Shown one piece after another: positions 9,242 through 16,993 of a DNA stretch of 64,000 nt. Numbering within the stretch: position 1 is the first letter of the stretch; every line of letters begins with the position of its first letter. The notes under the pieces are model-generated. The model was not told where the DNA came from, did not search any database, and worked only from the letters and a program-made list of their open reading frames with translations. The stretch comes from UBA3941 sp002385665 (GTDB lineage Bacteria; Bacillota; Clostridia; Caldicoprobacterales; UBA3941). The stretch covers positions 992,001 through 1,056,000 of the forward strand of contig JBMNFJ010000016.1 in the NCBI GenBank assembly GCA_050949255.1, given 5' to 3'. The position numbers and the translations under genes are program-made.

Positions 9242-10267
9242 TTAAAACTGGCTTAGAAACCTTATATCATTCTCATATAAGAGCCGTATATCGTCTATGC
9301 CATATATCTGATTGACGACTCGATCCAGCCCCATACCAAAAGCAAAACCTGAGTACCTATTAGGGTCAATGTTCCCATACTCCAAGACGGTGGGATGTAC
9401 CATACCCGCTCCAAGGATCTCAATCCAACCGGTATTGGAACATACCCTACAACCACTGCCACCACACGTTACACAGCTAACATCCATTTCCGCGCTGGGC
9501 TCAGTGAAGGGAAAATGATGAGGCCTGAACCGGGTTCGGGTTTTTTCCCCAAACATTCTCTTTGCAAAGACATCCAGTACGCCTTTTAAATCCCCCATGG
9601 TGATATTTTTGTCCACCACTAACCCCTCTAACTGATGGAATATCGGCGAATGGGTGGCATCTACGGCGTCAGATCTGTATACCCTTCCCGGCACTATTAT
9701 CTTTATTGGAGGGTTTTGCTTTTCCATAACCCGGATTTGGGTTGGGGAAGTGTGAGTACGCAACAAAATATTCTCATTTATATAGAAGGTATCCTGAGTA
9801 TCTCTGGCAGGATGGTTCCTCGGCATATTCAAAGCTTCGAAGTTATAATAATCCAATTCCACCTCGGGTCCCTCAGCTACACTAAAACCCATACCCAAGA
9901 AAACATCAGTTACCTGGTTTAATACGGTTGTAAGAGGATGCAAGCCACCCAGGGGAGGCCTTTTCCCGGGCAGGGTAACATCAATGGTTTCCTCCCTCAA
10001 CCTCTTTGCCAGGGTCATTTCCTCCATTTCCTTTACCCTAGAGGACAACGCCGATTCGATGTCCCCCCTGACTTGATTGGCTAATTGACCCATGACAGGT
10101 CGCTCTTCTGGGGACAGTTTTCCCATTCCCCTCAAAATCTGGGTTAATTGACCTTTTTTCCCTAGGTATTTAACCCTAATTGCTTCTAAATCATTAGATT
10201 GCTTCGCTTCAGCTATGCTATCCAAGGCTTGTTTACATATATTTTCCAACATCTCTCGCACAATCAT
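9242..10267 (-). CDS. pheS: Phenylalanine--tRNA ligase alpha subunit
   Basis: Catalytic alpha chain, 341 residues, standard length. An N-terminal coiled coil (to about 85) leads to the class II core with FRPHHFPFTEPSAEMD (motif 2 region, about 250-265) and motif 3 GFAFGMGLDR near 312-321. CVTCGGSGCRVC (about 269-280) holds four cysteines spaced as a metal site, seen in many Firmicute PheS. AAAGGAG lies very close to the first ATG; a GTG two codons in has better spacing, so the exact start is uncertain. Expression is controlled by the Phe-specific T-box directly upstream. Confidence 0.97.
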   Translation of the reverse strand: MIVREMLENICKQALDSIAEAKQSNDLEAIRVKYLGKKGQLTQILRGMGKLSPEERPVMGQLANQVRGDIESALSSRVKEMEEMTLAKRLREETIDVTLPGKRPPLGGLHPLTTVLNQVTDVFLGMGFSVAEGPEVELDYYNFEALNMPRNHPARDTQDTFYINENILLRTHTSPTQIRVMEKQNPPIKIIVPGRVYRSDAVDATHSPIFHQLEGLVVDKNITMGDLKGVLDVFAKRMFGEKTRTRFRPHHFPFTEPSAEMDVSCVTCGGSGCRVCSNTGWIEILGAGMVHPTVLEYGNIDPNRYSGFAFGMGLDRVVNQIYGIDDIRLLYENDIRFLSQF

Positions 10268-10320
10268 TTCTCCTTTCTATAACAATAATCCTATGCGATT
10301 TAGCCATATTATAAATAAAA

Positions 10321-10551
10321 CCTCCATCCCAAAGCATGGGACGGAGGTAACTTTTCCGTGGTACCACCCAAGTTTGTTTGTGTAAAACAAACCTCGTATA
10401 ATTATAACGGCTACGCCGGTTAGACCTACTACCACTTCAGCCTACAGCTCAGGAGCGAACTTCCATTCTCCGATTATAGGAATGCTTTCAGCCCATGACA
10501 TTCCCTCTCTGAATAAATAAGGTAGAATGTACTCTTCTCCATCATTGCCTT
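10321..10551 (-). promoter_or_regulatory. T-box leader of pheST, Phe (UUC) specifier
   Basis: T-box RNA that senses uncharged tRNA-Phe and controls pheST by antitermination. Read on the minus strand, stem I begins near 10547 with AATGATGGAGAAGAGTA. The specifier region GAAGTTCGCTCC places codon TTC (Phe) at 10459-10457. The T-box proper, TTGGGTGGTACCACGG, occupies 10371-10356. It is followed by the terminator stem CCTCCGTCCC / GGGATGGAGG (10347-10321) and a T-run. The elements are in canonical order and agree with the downstream gene. Confidence 0.95.
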
Positions 10552-10640
10552 TATTCAAGGGTTATTAATTTTTTGTAAAGCATATAGGCAGAAACGGAAC
10601 CCGTAGCTTCGAATATCTTCCAAATAGCATCAGCCAACAT
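10551..10640 (-). CDS. YqzL-like mini-protein in the pheST leader transcript
   Basis: A 29-codon gene, ATG at 10640, with GGAG ten bases upstream, ending in TAA at 10551. The peptide contains AIWKIFEATGSVSAYMLYKK, which matches what I remember of the YqzL family (W-x-x-F-x-x-TG-x-x-x-x-Y-x-L-Y-K). Family members have no known function. Its stop lies four bases before T-box stem I, so it sits on the same transcript as the T-box and pheST. It is preceded by a TATAAT at 10671-10666. B. subtilis YqzL is longer (about 47 residues) and lies by recO, so the location here is unusual. Recognition is from memory and not from a search. Confidence 0.7.
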   Translation of the reverse strand: MLADAIWKIFEATGSVSAYMLYKKLITLE

Positions 10641-10665
10641 AGGGAACCATCTCCTTTATAACCGC

Positions 10666-10671
10666 ATTATA
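10666..10671 (-). promoter_or_regulatory. Probable -10 box of the yqzL-T-box-pheST transcript
   Basis: TATAAT on the minus strand (10671-10666). The hexamer 17 bases upstream is a poor match to TTGACA, so the assignment rests on the -10 box and its position 26 bases before the YqzL-like start. Confidence 0.45.
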
Positions 10672-10809
10672 ACGTACTACAACGATATACCTATAGACTA
10701 AACATACCCAAGATGAAAGTCATAAAAGTATACACAAGATTCTGAATTGCCTTACGTCCGCTCTTTTTTACCTATTATAGCACATCTTTTTAACGGATAC
10801 AAGAAATAC

Positions 10810-11613
10810 CTACCCTAGAGTTCCCTCTTTTCTCATCATTTCATATATCATAATGCCTGCTGCCACCGAAGCGTTCAGCGATTCTGCACCTCCTACAATA
10901 GGTACAGATACGGTGTCAGTAGCAAATTTTCGAATCTCAGAGTTTATGCCTTGAGATTCATTCCCAATCACCAAGGCCTTAATGGTATCGACTTTACTGC
11001 TATGCCAATTAAATACATTCGTTCCCTCCATAGAACTTATCAAGATATCCGCCTTATTTCCAGTTAGCCGTTCAAAAAAATCATTGCTATTTTGGATATC
11101 CACAATAGGCACCCTAAATATCGATCCCATGGTTGCCCTGACTGTCTTAGGATTAAAGGGATCTACACAGCCTTTCAGCACTACGACCCCTTTCCCACCG
11201 GCGGCGTCTATGGTTCTAATAATTGTTCCCATATTACCCGGATCCTGAATTCTATCCAACACCACCCACAGACCTCTGCCTTGTTGAAATATCACATCTG
11301 GGCTGCTTGTTTTCTTTCGAAGGATAGCCATTATACCCTGGGGGGTTTCTAGATCGCTTAATTGTTTGAAAACATTGCTTTCGACGCATATAGTCTGTAC
11401 AGATCTGTTTTTAAGATCCAATTCCAGATCTTCTATCGGAAAGTCCTTGGAGTATACCAGGGTGTGGATAGGATAATTTATGGCAAGAGCTTCCTTTGCA
11501 AGTTTTAAGCCTTCGGCGAAGTATAGACTGTACATATCCCGATATTTTTTTTTATGTAGGGATTTTAACTGCTTTATAGTAGGATTATTAGAACTGGTAA
11601 TAATCTCATCCAC
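10810..11613 (-). CDS. SpoU/TrmH-family RNA 2'-O-methyltransferase
   Basis: RNA ribose methyltransferase of the SPOUT class, 267 residues from a GTG at 11613 preceded by AGGAGGAAGGAG; the longer reading to 11670 overlaps the rplT terminator. An N-terminal substrate-binding domain (ITSSNNPTIKQLKSLHKKKYR, opening residues) leads to the knotted SAM-binding domain. Its motifs are VLDRIQDPGNMGTIIRT (about 117-133), VIGNESQGI (about 216) and the C-terminal VPIVGGAESLNASVAAGI. Relatives near rplT in Firmicutes (YsgA/RlmB-like) methylate 23S rRNA; the exact nucleotide cannot be inferred. The gene follows the rplT terminator and may have its own promoter or depend on read-through. Confidence 0.9.
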   Translation of the reverse strand: MDEIITSSNNPTIKQLKSLHKKKYRDMYSLYFAEGLKLAKEALAINYPIHTLVYSKDFPIEDLELDLKNRSVQTICVESNVFKQLSDLETPQGIMAILRKKTSSPDVIFQQGRGLWVVLDRIQDPGNMGTIIRTIDAAGGKGVVVLKGCVDPFNPKTVRATMGSIFRVPIVDIQNSNDFFERLTGNKADILISSMEGTNVFNWHSSKVDTIKALVIGNESQGINSEIRKFATDTVSVPIVGGAESLNASVAAGIMIYEMMRKEGTLG

Positions 11614-11656
11614 TATTAGTCTCTCCTTCCTCCTGATCAATTCCACACCCACAGAA

Positions 11657-11679
11657 ACAAAAACCCCCATTCAGGGGCT
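11657..11679 (-). terminator. Terminator of the infC-rpmI-rplT operon
   Basis: On the minus strand the stem CCCC / GGGG with loop TGAAT (11678-11664) is followed by GTTTTTG, immediately beyond the rplT stop. The stem is short but GC-only, with a clear T-run. Confidence 0.8.
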
Positions 11680-11682
11680 TTT

Positions 11683-12042
11683 TTATGCTTCTAATTTTTG
11701 TTTTGCCAGGTTCACCAATTCTGTAAAACCGGCTGCATCATTTACTGCCATATCAGCCAGTACCTTGCGGTCAATCTGTACATTTGCCAGTTTTAAACCA
11801 TTGATAAACCTGCTATAGCTAAGTCCATTAAGTCGTGCGGCAGCATTTATTCTAGTTATCCATAATTTTCTAAAATCCCTTTTACGAAGCTTTCTTCCTG
11901 TATATGAATAGGACAAGGACTTCATCACTGCCTGATTTGCTGTCCTAAATTGTTTGCTTCTTGCGCCAAAATATCCCTTGGCTAATTTTAATACCTTCTT
12001 GTGCTTTTTTCTGGCATTTACTGCCCCTTTTACTCTAGCCAT
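11683..12042 (-). CDS. rplT: 50S ribosomal protein L20
   Basis: L20, 119 residues, an early assembly protein that binds 23S rRNA. It opens with the typical basic MARVKGAVNARKKHKKVLK (family MxRVKRGxxAxxRHKK) and contains YSYTGRKLRKRDFRKLWITR and NGLSYSRFINGLK. It lies last in the infC-rpmI-rplT operon. In other Firmicutes and in E. coli L20 is also the repressor of this operon, acting on the leader RNA. Confidence 0.98.
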   Translation of the reverse strand: MARVKGAVNARKKHKKVLKLAKGYFGARSKQFRTANQAVMKSLSYSYTGRKLRKRDFRKLWITRINAAARLNGLSYSRFINGLKLANVQIDRKVLADMAVNDAAGFTELVNLAKQKLEA

Positions 12043-12063
12043 GTCTCTACCTCCTTCGCAAGT

Positions 12064-12261
12064 TTATTTATAAGGAATCAATCTTTTGATATTCTTTTCT
12101 TCAGCAGCAGCAATATAGGTACCTTTTCTTAGATTCCTTTTCCTTTTTGTAGTTTTCTTGGTTAATATATGACTCTTGTAAGCTTTTGCTCTTTTCACTT
12201 TTCCAGATTTAGTTAACGAAAACCTCTTGGCTGCCCCTCTATGTGTTTTAATCTTTGGCAT
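12064..12261 (-). CDS. rpmI: 50S ribosomal protein L35
   Basis: L35, 65 residues, standard length: MPKIKTHRGAAKRF at the N-terminus, a strongly basic middle (TKKTTKRKRNLRKG) and a short C-terminal helix with IKRLIPYK. It lies 22 bases after infC and 21 bases before rplT, the classic three-gene arrangement. Confidence 0.98.
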   Translation of the reverse strand: MPKIKTHRGAAKRFSLTKSGKVKRAKAYKSHILTKKTTKRKRNLRKGTYIAAAEEKNIKRLIPYK

Positions 12262-12283
12262 AGGGTTTCCTCCTCTCTTGCAA

Positions 12284-12796
12284 TTATTCCTTAGGTGCTA
12301 AAACCATAATCATACTTCTGCCTTCAAGTCTAGGTCTGCGTTCAATAACATTTTCCTGGGTAACCATTTTAGCGAACTTATCCATTACGTCATATCCAAT
12401 TGATGTATGAGCCATTTCTCGTCCCCTAAAACGGATAGTCACCTTTACCTTATCGCCAGCCTTCAAAAATTTATCGGCATGTCTGGCTTTTACAGCCATA
12501 TCATGTTCCTCAATACTGGCAGAAAGCCTAACCTCTTTGACATTTATGGTACGCTGGTTCTTGCGGGCTTCTTTCTCCCTTTTTGCCATCTCAAAGCGAT
12601 ATTTACCATAGTCCATAATTCGGCATACAGGCGGCTTTGCTTGAGGTGCGACCATCACCAAATCCAACTGCCTTTGCTCGGCAATCTCCATTGCTTTTCT
12701 TGGAGACATAATACCCAGCTGTTCCCCGTTGGCATCTATGACCCTAACTTCCCTCTCTCGGATTCCCTCGTTTACTGAGAGTTCCCTGTTATTAAT
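12284..12796 (-). CDS. infC: Translation initiation factor IF-3, probable ATT start
   Basis: IF-3 proofreads the start codon on the 30S subunit. About 170 residues: N-domain with NEGIREREVRVIDANGEQLG, the linker KREKEARKNQ, and the C-domain with VKEVRLSASIEEHD, FLKAGDKVKVTIRFRGRE and VLAPKE. The ribosome site GGAGGTGA is only three bases from the ATG at 12802 but nine bases from the ATT at 12796. An ATT start is known for infC in several bacteria, where it allows autoregulation by IF-3 itself, so I place the start there; using the ATG adds two residues. It is the first gene of infC-rpmI-rplT. Confidence 0.93.
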   Translation of the reverse strand: MNNRELSVNEGIREREVRVIDANGEQLGIMSPRKAMEIAEQRQLDLVMVAPQAKPPVCRIMDYGKYRFEMAKREKEARKNQRTINVKEVRLSASIEEHDMAVKARHADKFLKAGDKVKVTIRFRGREMAHTSIGYDVMDKFAKMVTQENVIERRPRLEGRSMIMVLAPKE

Positions 12797-12802
12797 ATTC
12801 AT

Positions 12803-13126
12803 TCACCTCCGCTGTTTTATAACGTGTATTAATTAATTCTTACCCACCTTGATCAAGTACAATAAAATGCCTAGACTGTACAATAGACCTAACGACTGCT
12901 AAATCTAATATATCGTTACAACAAAAAAGTGGGCAGTTTCCACCCACTCAAAATAACTCATTTAAATCCAAAATAGATTAAATGGTGTTAACCTTCCTGG
13001 CGGCGCCGAAAGGTGAGAAGTGGATAACTTCTACTTTAGCCAGATATAGATTACCATATAGCGGCTCCCATGTCAAATATATTTTTCACAAATTCTTTAT
13101 TTAAGCATACCTCTCAAGCTTATTAC
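12803..13126 (-). promoter_or_regulatory. Leader region between thrS and infC
   Basis: These 324 bases hold no gene. The minus strand can form the stem ACCTT...AAGGT around a GC-rich core (13013-12990) and then a terminator-like hairpin AGTGGG/CCCACT followed by TTTTTT (12948-12923). Firmicute infC operons usually carry an L20-binding leader that ends in such an attenuator, and this arrangement would fit. The hairpin could instead simply terminate thrS. I cannot confirm the L20-binding core by eye. Confidence 0.45.
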
Positions 13127-15031
13127 CTAACTCCTATCAGAGATCTCCTGTTGGATTTTATCGACAAAAGTCTTCACATCCATTGGTCCCAGATCTCCTT
13201 CATCTCTGGACCTAACTGCTACCTGACGACTTTCGACCTCCTTGTCTCCCACCACCAGCATGTAGGGGATCCTTTGAAGCCTGGCCTCGCGGATCTTATA
13301 GCCTATCTTCTCATTCCTCAGGTCTGTCTCTACCCGAATACCCGCATTTTCCAGTTCTCTTGCCAGATCCTTTATATAGTCTGCAGAACGGTCTGTTATG
13401 GATAGCAGCCTTACCTGTACAGGAGCGAGCCAGGTTGGAAAAGCACCTGCATAGTGCTCAATCAGGATACCGATAAACCTCTCAATGCTTCCAAATACCA
13501 CCCTATGGATCATAACCGGACGGTGCTTTTCTCCGTCGGCACCAATATAGGTGAGATCAAAGCGTTCGGGCATCTGAAAATCCAATTGAATGGTTCCGCA
13601 TTGCCAAGTCCTGCCTATGCTATCTTCAAGGTGAAAGTCAATCTTTGGGCCGTAGAAGGCACCATCACCTTCGTTAATTACGTAATCCATGCCTTTCTCT
13701 TCCAGAGCTTCCTTTAAAGCGTCTATTGCCATTTCCCATTCTTCGTCGGTACCCATGGCTTTCTCCGGCTTTGTGGATAGTTCTACATGGTAGTTAAATC
13801 CAAATTGTTTGTAAAAATAATCTACCAGATCAATTACGCCAACTATTTCATCCTTTACCTGTTCGGGCAGCATAAAGATATGGGCATCATCCTGGGTAAA
13901 ACAACGAACCCTCATCAAACCGTGGAGGGCACCGGATAATTCATGTCTATGGACCAGTCCCAGTTCCCCCATTCTTAAGGGCAGATCCCTATAACTGTAC
14001 ATCCTCCTCTTGTATAGAAGCATACTACCGGGGCAGTTCATTGGCTTAATAGCATAGTCACCACCGTCAATGTTGGTAAAATACATATTCTCCTGGTAAT
14101 GATCCCAATGACCGGAGCGTACCCACAGATCCCGATTCAGGATAATGGGCGTCCTAACCTCCTCATATCCCCTCTTTGTATGCTCACTACGCCAAAAACT
14201 CTCCAATATATTGCGGAGCACCATCCCCTTGGGGTGGAAGAAAGGAAAACCAGGTCCTTCCTCAAGGATACTAAAAAGGTCCAATTCACGGCCCAATCTC
14301 CTATGATCTCTCTTTTTAGCCTCTTCCAAACGATTTAGGTATTCGTCAAGCTGGCTTTTCTTGGGGTATGAAATTCCATATATGCGTTGGAGCATCTTAT
14401 TGTTTTCATCGCCCCTCCAGTATGCACCTGCCAGACTCAGAAGTTTAAAGGACTTCACCTTACCGGTACTTGGAACATGGGGGCCGGCACATAGGTCCAC
14501 AAACTCCCCTTGCCTGTAAAAGGATATGACAGAATCCTCCGGTAGGTCTTCAATGAGTTCCACCTTGTAGGATTCACCCTTTTCCGCTACGAAGTCTATT
14601 GCTTCCTGCCTTGGAAGTTCAAATCTCTCCAACTCCAAGTCTTCCTTGATTATCTTCTCCATTTCCTTCTCGATGGCCTCCAGATCCTCAGGCGTGAAAG
14701 GTCTCTCCGTATCAAAATCATAATAGAACCCGTTGTCTATGGAAGGCCCTATGGCCAGCTTTATGTTTGGAAACAGTCTTTTAACAGCCTGAGCCATTAT
14801 ATGAGAGGTGGTGTGCCAAAAAGCCTTTCTCCCTTCCATATCGTCGAAGGTTAGGATATTAAGAGAGGCATCTTCCCATATAGGTTGCATTAGATCAACC
14901 GTTTGCCCATTCAGTTGACCGGCTACGGCAACTCTGGCGAGGCCCTTGCTGATATCCGAGGCTACTTCACCAACGGTTATGCCTTTTCTATATTCCTTGG
15001 ATGATCCATCCTTCAAAGTTATTCTAACCAT
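13127..15031 (-). CDS. thrS: Threonine--tRNA ligase
   Basis: Class II synthetase of 634 residues with all bacterial domains. They are a TGS domain at the N-terminus (VRITLKDGSSKEYRKGITVGE region), the editing domain with the zinc-type HTTSHIMAQA near 72-81, the catalytic core (MNCPGSMLLYK near 332, RVRCFTQDDAHIF near 363-375), and the anticodon domain (PVQVRLLSITD onward). The zinc ligand Cys334 lies in NCPGSM. AAGGAG lies ten bases before the ATG. The gene stands alone behind its own Thr T-box. Confidence 0.98.
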   Translation of the reverse strand: MVRITLKDGSSKEYRKGITVGEVASDISKGLARVAVAGQLNGQTVDLMQPIWEDASLNILTFDDMEGRKAFWHTTSHIMAQAVKRLFPNIKLAIGPSIDNGFYYDFDTERPFTPEDLEAIEKEMEKIIKEDLELERFELPRQEAIDFVAEKGESYKVELIEDLPEDSVISFYRQGEFVDLCAGPHVPSTGKVKSFKLLSLAGAYWRGDENNKMLQRIYGISYPKKSQLDEYLNRLEEAKKRDHRRLGRELDLFSILEEGPGFPFFHPKGMVLRNILESFWRSEHTKRGYEEVRTPIILNRDLWVRSGHWDHYQENMYFTNIDGGDYAIKPMNCPGSMLLYKRRMYSYRDLPLRMGELGLVHRHELSGALHGLMRVRCFTQDDAHIFMLPEQVKDEIVGVIDLVDYFYKQFGFNYHVELSTKPEKAMGTDEEWEMAIDALKEALEEKGMDYVINEGDGAFYGPKIDFHLEDSIGRTWQCGTIQLDFQMPERFDLTYIGADGEKHRPVMIHRVVFGSIERFIGILIEHYAGAFPTWLAPVQVRLLSITDRSADYIKDLARELENAGIRVETDLRNEKIGYKIREARLQRIPYMLVVGDKEVESRQVAVRSRDEGDLGPMDVKTFVDKIQQEISDRS

Positions 15032-15115
15032 ATTTTTTCATCTCCTTCTTATACATTCTGTCTTCTTGTTAAATCCCATGGTTATAATTCTATCTACAAA
15101 ACTGCAATCCATATA

Positions 15116-15412
15116 TAAAAAATCCCCGTCCTCCAAAGGACGGGGATGACCCGCGGTTCCACCCTTGTTGATTTCCAGCATAAATAGGTTTCACTAAAGG
15201 AGCGTTCTGTAAAGTTTACCCCTTTGGTAATAACCGTGCAGCATAATTGCTTGAAATCCACTTGATAGTCTTTAAGGGGACTAGCCATTGGCTCCAGAGT
15301 TGGTATTCAATCGAACCTGTTGGGGAAGGCTTTCAGCCCACGGCCTACCCTCTCTTGACACCGGTTTTCGACCTACTGGTCTCCTTCCTCGCCATTCCAT
15401 CATTATTTATTC
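15116..15412 (-). promoter_or_regulatory. T-box leader of thrS, Thr (ACC) specifier
   Basis: T-box RNA sensing uncharged tRNA-Thr. On the minus strand stem I starts near 15408 with AATGATGGAATGGCGAGG. The specifier region GAATACCAACTC puts codon ACC (Thr) at 15304-15302. The T-box AAGGGTGGAACCGCGG lies at 15166-15151. The terminator stem ATCCCCGTCC / GGACGGGGAT (15147-15122) is followed by a T-run. Codon, motif order and the downstream gene agree. Confidence 0.96.
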
Positions 15413-15416
15413 TATA

Positions 15417-15445
15417 ATTATAGTTATGCTATGATAAAAAGTCAA
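15417..15445 (-). promoter_or_regulatory. Sigma-A promoter of the thrS T-box transcript
   Basis: TTGACT (15445-15440), a spacer of exactly 17 bases and TATAAT (15422-15417) on the minus strand, placing the transcript start at the base of T-box stem I. Confidence 0.85.
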
Positions 15446-15485
15446 TAAGGTTCACCTAAAATATGAAAAACATCTCCCAACATGA

Positions 15486-16343
15486 TCACTGGGACCGTTC
15501 CTTCAGAACACTGTACAATTCGTCATAAACCTGCCTGACTGTGGAATCATGAATCTGCTTGTTCGTCCATATTTCGACGGCCTTTATGCCTTGGCCAACC
15601 AGCATTCCTAATCCACCTACTGTTTTACACCCGAATTTTTTTGCTTCCCTCAATAGAGTAGTCTCCAGTGGGTTGTACACTATATCGCATACGATGGTAT
15701 CTGGATTAAAGGAATAGCCTGCTAACGGGCTGTCCAGTACCTTTGGCCACATACCCAAAGGTGTTGTGTTTATTATAATGTCTGTTTTCTCCGGAGCTTC
15801 TACTACTGTTTTAGATAGTCCGTAGCCCGCATAATCATTGATATCCATGGCCAGCTTCTCCCCCCTATCCCTATTTCGGTTTAGTATGAGGATTTCCCTG
15901 GGGTTTTCTACTGCAAGGGTAATACCTATCGCCCTGGCGGATCCACCGGCCCCAAGGATTAGGATACTCCGGCCATTGCATTCAATGTTCTGACCTTTCA
16001 AGGAGTTTAAAAATCCAAGGCCATCGGTATTATAACCAAACATCCTTCCGTCCTTTATCTTAACCGTATTCACGGCACCAATTGCAGCAGCCACAGGATC
16101 TATTTCATCCAGAAAGACCATTACCTCTTCTTTGTGAGGTATCGTTACATTAAATCCGGAAAAGCTTAGGGAGCATAACCCCTCTACCGCACTCCGCAAC
16201 TTCCCATGGGGTATATCAAAGGCCAGGTAAAGCAGGTCAAGTCCCTCTATATCATAGATGCTATTGTGCAGCCTGGGAGAGAGGCTATGGGCTATCGGGT
16301 GGCCTATAACGGCAGCATAGGACGTATTGGGTGTAATAGTCAA
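15486..16343 (-). CDS. aroE: Shikimate dehydrogenase
   Basis: NADPH-dependent reduction of 3-dehydroshikimate in the aromatic amino acid pathway; 285 residues. The substrate domain has HSLSPRLHN near 18-26 and the catalytic-lysine stretch GFNVTIPHKEE (about 63-73). The Rossmann domain has LGAGGSARAIG near 130-140, followed by NRNRDRG. The C-terminal GGLGMLVGQG is conserved. The start is a TTG that overlaps the yqeG stop (TTGA), so the two are translationally coupled. Confidence 0.95.
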   Translation of the reverse strand: MTITPNTSYAAVIGHPIAHSLSPRLHNSIYDIEGLDLLYLAFDIPHGKLRSAVEGLCSLSFSGFNVTIPHKEEVMVFLDEIDPVAAAIGAVNTVKIKDGRMFGYNTDGLGFLNSLKGQNIECNGRSILILGAGGSARAIGITLAVENPREILILNRNRDRGEKLAMDINDYAGYGLSKTVVEAPEKTDIIINTTPLGMWPKVLDSPLAGYSFNPDTIVCDIVYNPLETTLLREAKKFGCKTVGGLGMLVGQGIKAVEIWTNKQIHDSTVRQVYDELYSVLKERSQ

Positions 16344-16834
16344 CCCAGTCCCCTCCTTCCTGCCAGCTTTTTTTCCAAGAATCGACTAAACTTAGTTCCC
16401 CAAAACTCACTTGTGGATATAGGGTTTACCAAGATCGTATATAGTCCCATAAGGTTTCCACCCCAGATGTCGGTGAATATCTGATCCCCGATCATTATGG
16501 TATTTTGGGGACTGCCATTTATATGCCTGAGGGCTCGTCTGAAAGCGGTTTTCAGAGGTTTACCACCTTTTGGTACTGCCGATACCTTTAGCTCTTCAGC
16601 CAGCCTGTTTACCCTGGATGATTTGTTATTGGAAAACAAGCATATAGTAAATCCCATATTACGGCACTTTCCCAGCCAATCCCTTAATTTCACACTTATG
16701 ATGTCAGCATTCCAAGGTATTATAGTATTATCCACGTCGATAAGTATGTTTCTATACCCCTTCTTATAGAGCCTGGTCAGCTCTATGCTAAAAATGCTAT
16801 CATAAATTTCATTGGGTGTTAAAGATCTTCTCAT
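16340..16834 (-). CDS. yqeG: YqeG-family HAD phosphatase
   Basis: HAD-superfamily phosphatase of 164 residues, close to the family length. The motif I nucleophile region is ILIDVDNTIIPWN (about 33-45), motif II is SNNKSSRVNRL, and motif III/IV is MIGDQIFTDIWGGNLMG. Relatives are annotated as phosphatidylglycerophosphate-type phosphatases, but the Firmicute YqeG substrate is not something I can state. I start at the ATG at 16834 because GGGG lies five bases upstream; the in-frame ATG at 16858 has none. It shares a promoter with aroE, as in several Firmicutes where yqeG precedes aroE. Confidence 0.9.
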   Translation of the reverse strand: MRRSLTPNEIYDSIFSIELTRLYKKGYRNILIDVDNTIIPWNADIISVKLRDWLGKCRNMGFTICLFSNNKSSRVNRLAEELKVSAVPKGGKPLKTAFRRALRHINGSPQNTIMIGDQIFTDIWGGNLMGLYTILVNPISTSEFWGTKFSRFLEKKLAGRRGLG

Positions 16835-16964
16835 CTTGTCCCCTTTCTTTTCATACACACATATATGGCCTTGTCTACAGTTAAGCTATTATGACAATCA
16901 GTATTACAGCTGTACCTGTGCAAACTAGCTGTAACCCCGATTAATAGCAATCCTAGCTACAAAC

Positions 16965-16993
16965 ATATTATCCAAATATAAAAAGGCTGTCAA
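16965..16993 (-). promoter_or_regulatory. Sigma-A promoter of yqeG-aroE
   Basis: TTGACA (16993-16988), a 17-base spacer and TAATAT (16970-16965) on the minus strand. The -35 box overlaps the sigK stop codon, so yqeG-aroE can be expressed in vegetative cells independently of sigK. Confidence 0.75.

Noticed and set aside
9635..9922. Open frame on the + strand inside pheS
   Set aside because: It lies fully within a well-supported gene on the opposite strand and is a shadow frame without a ribosome site.
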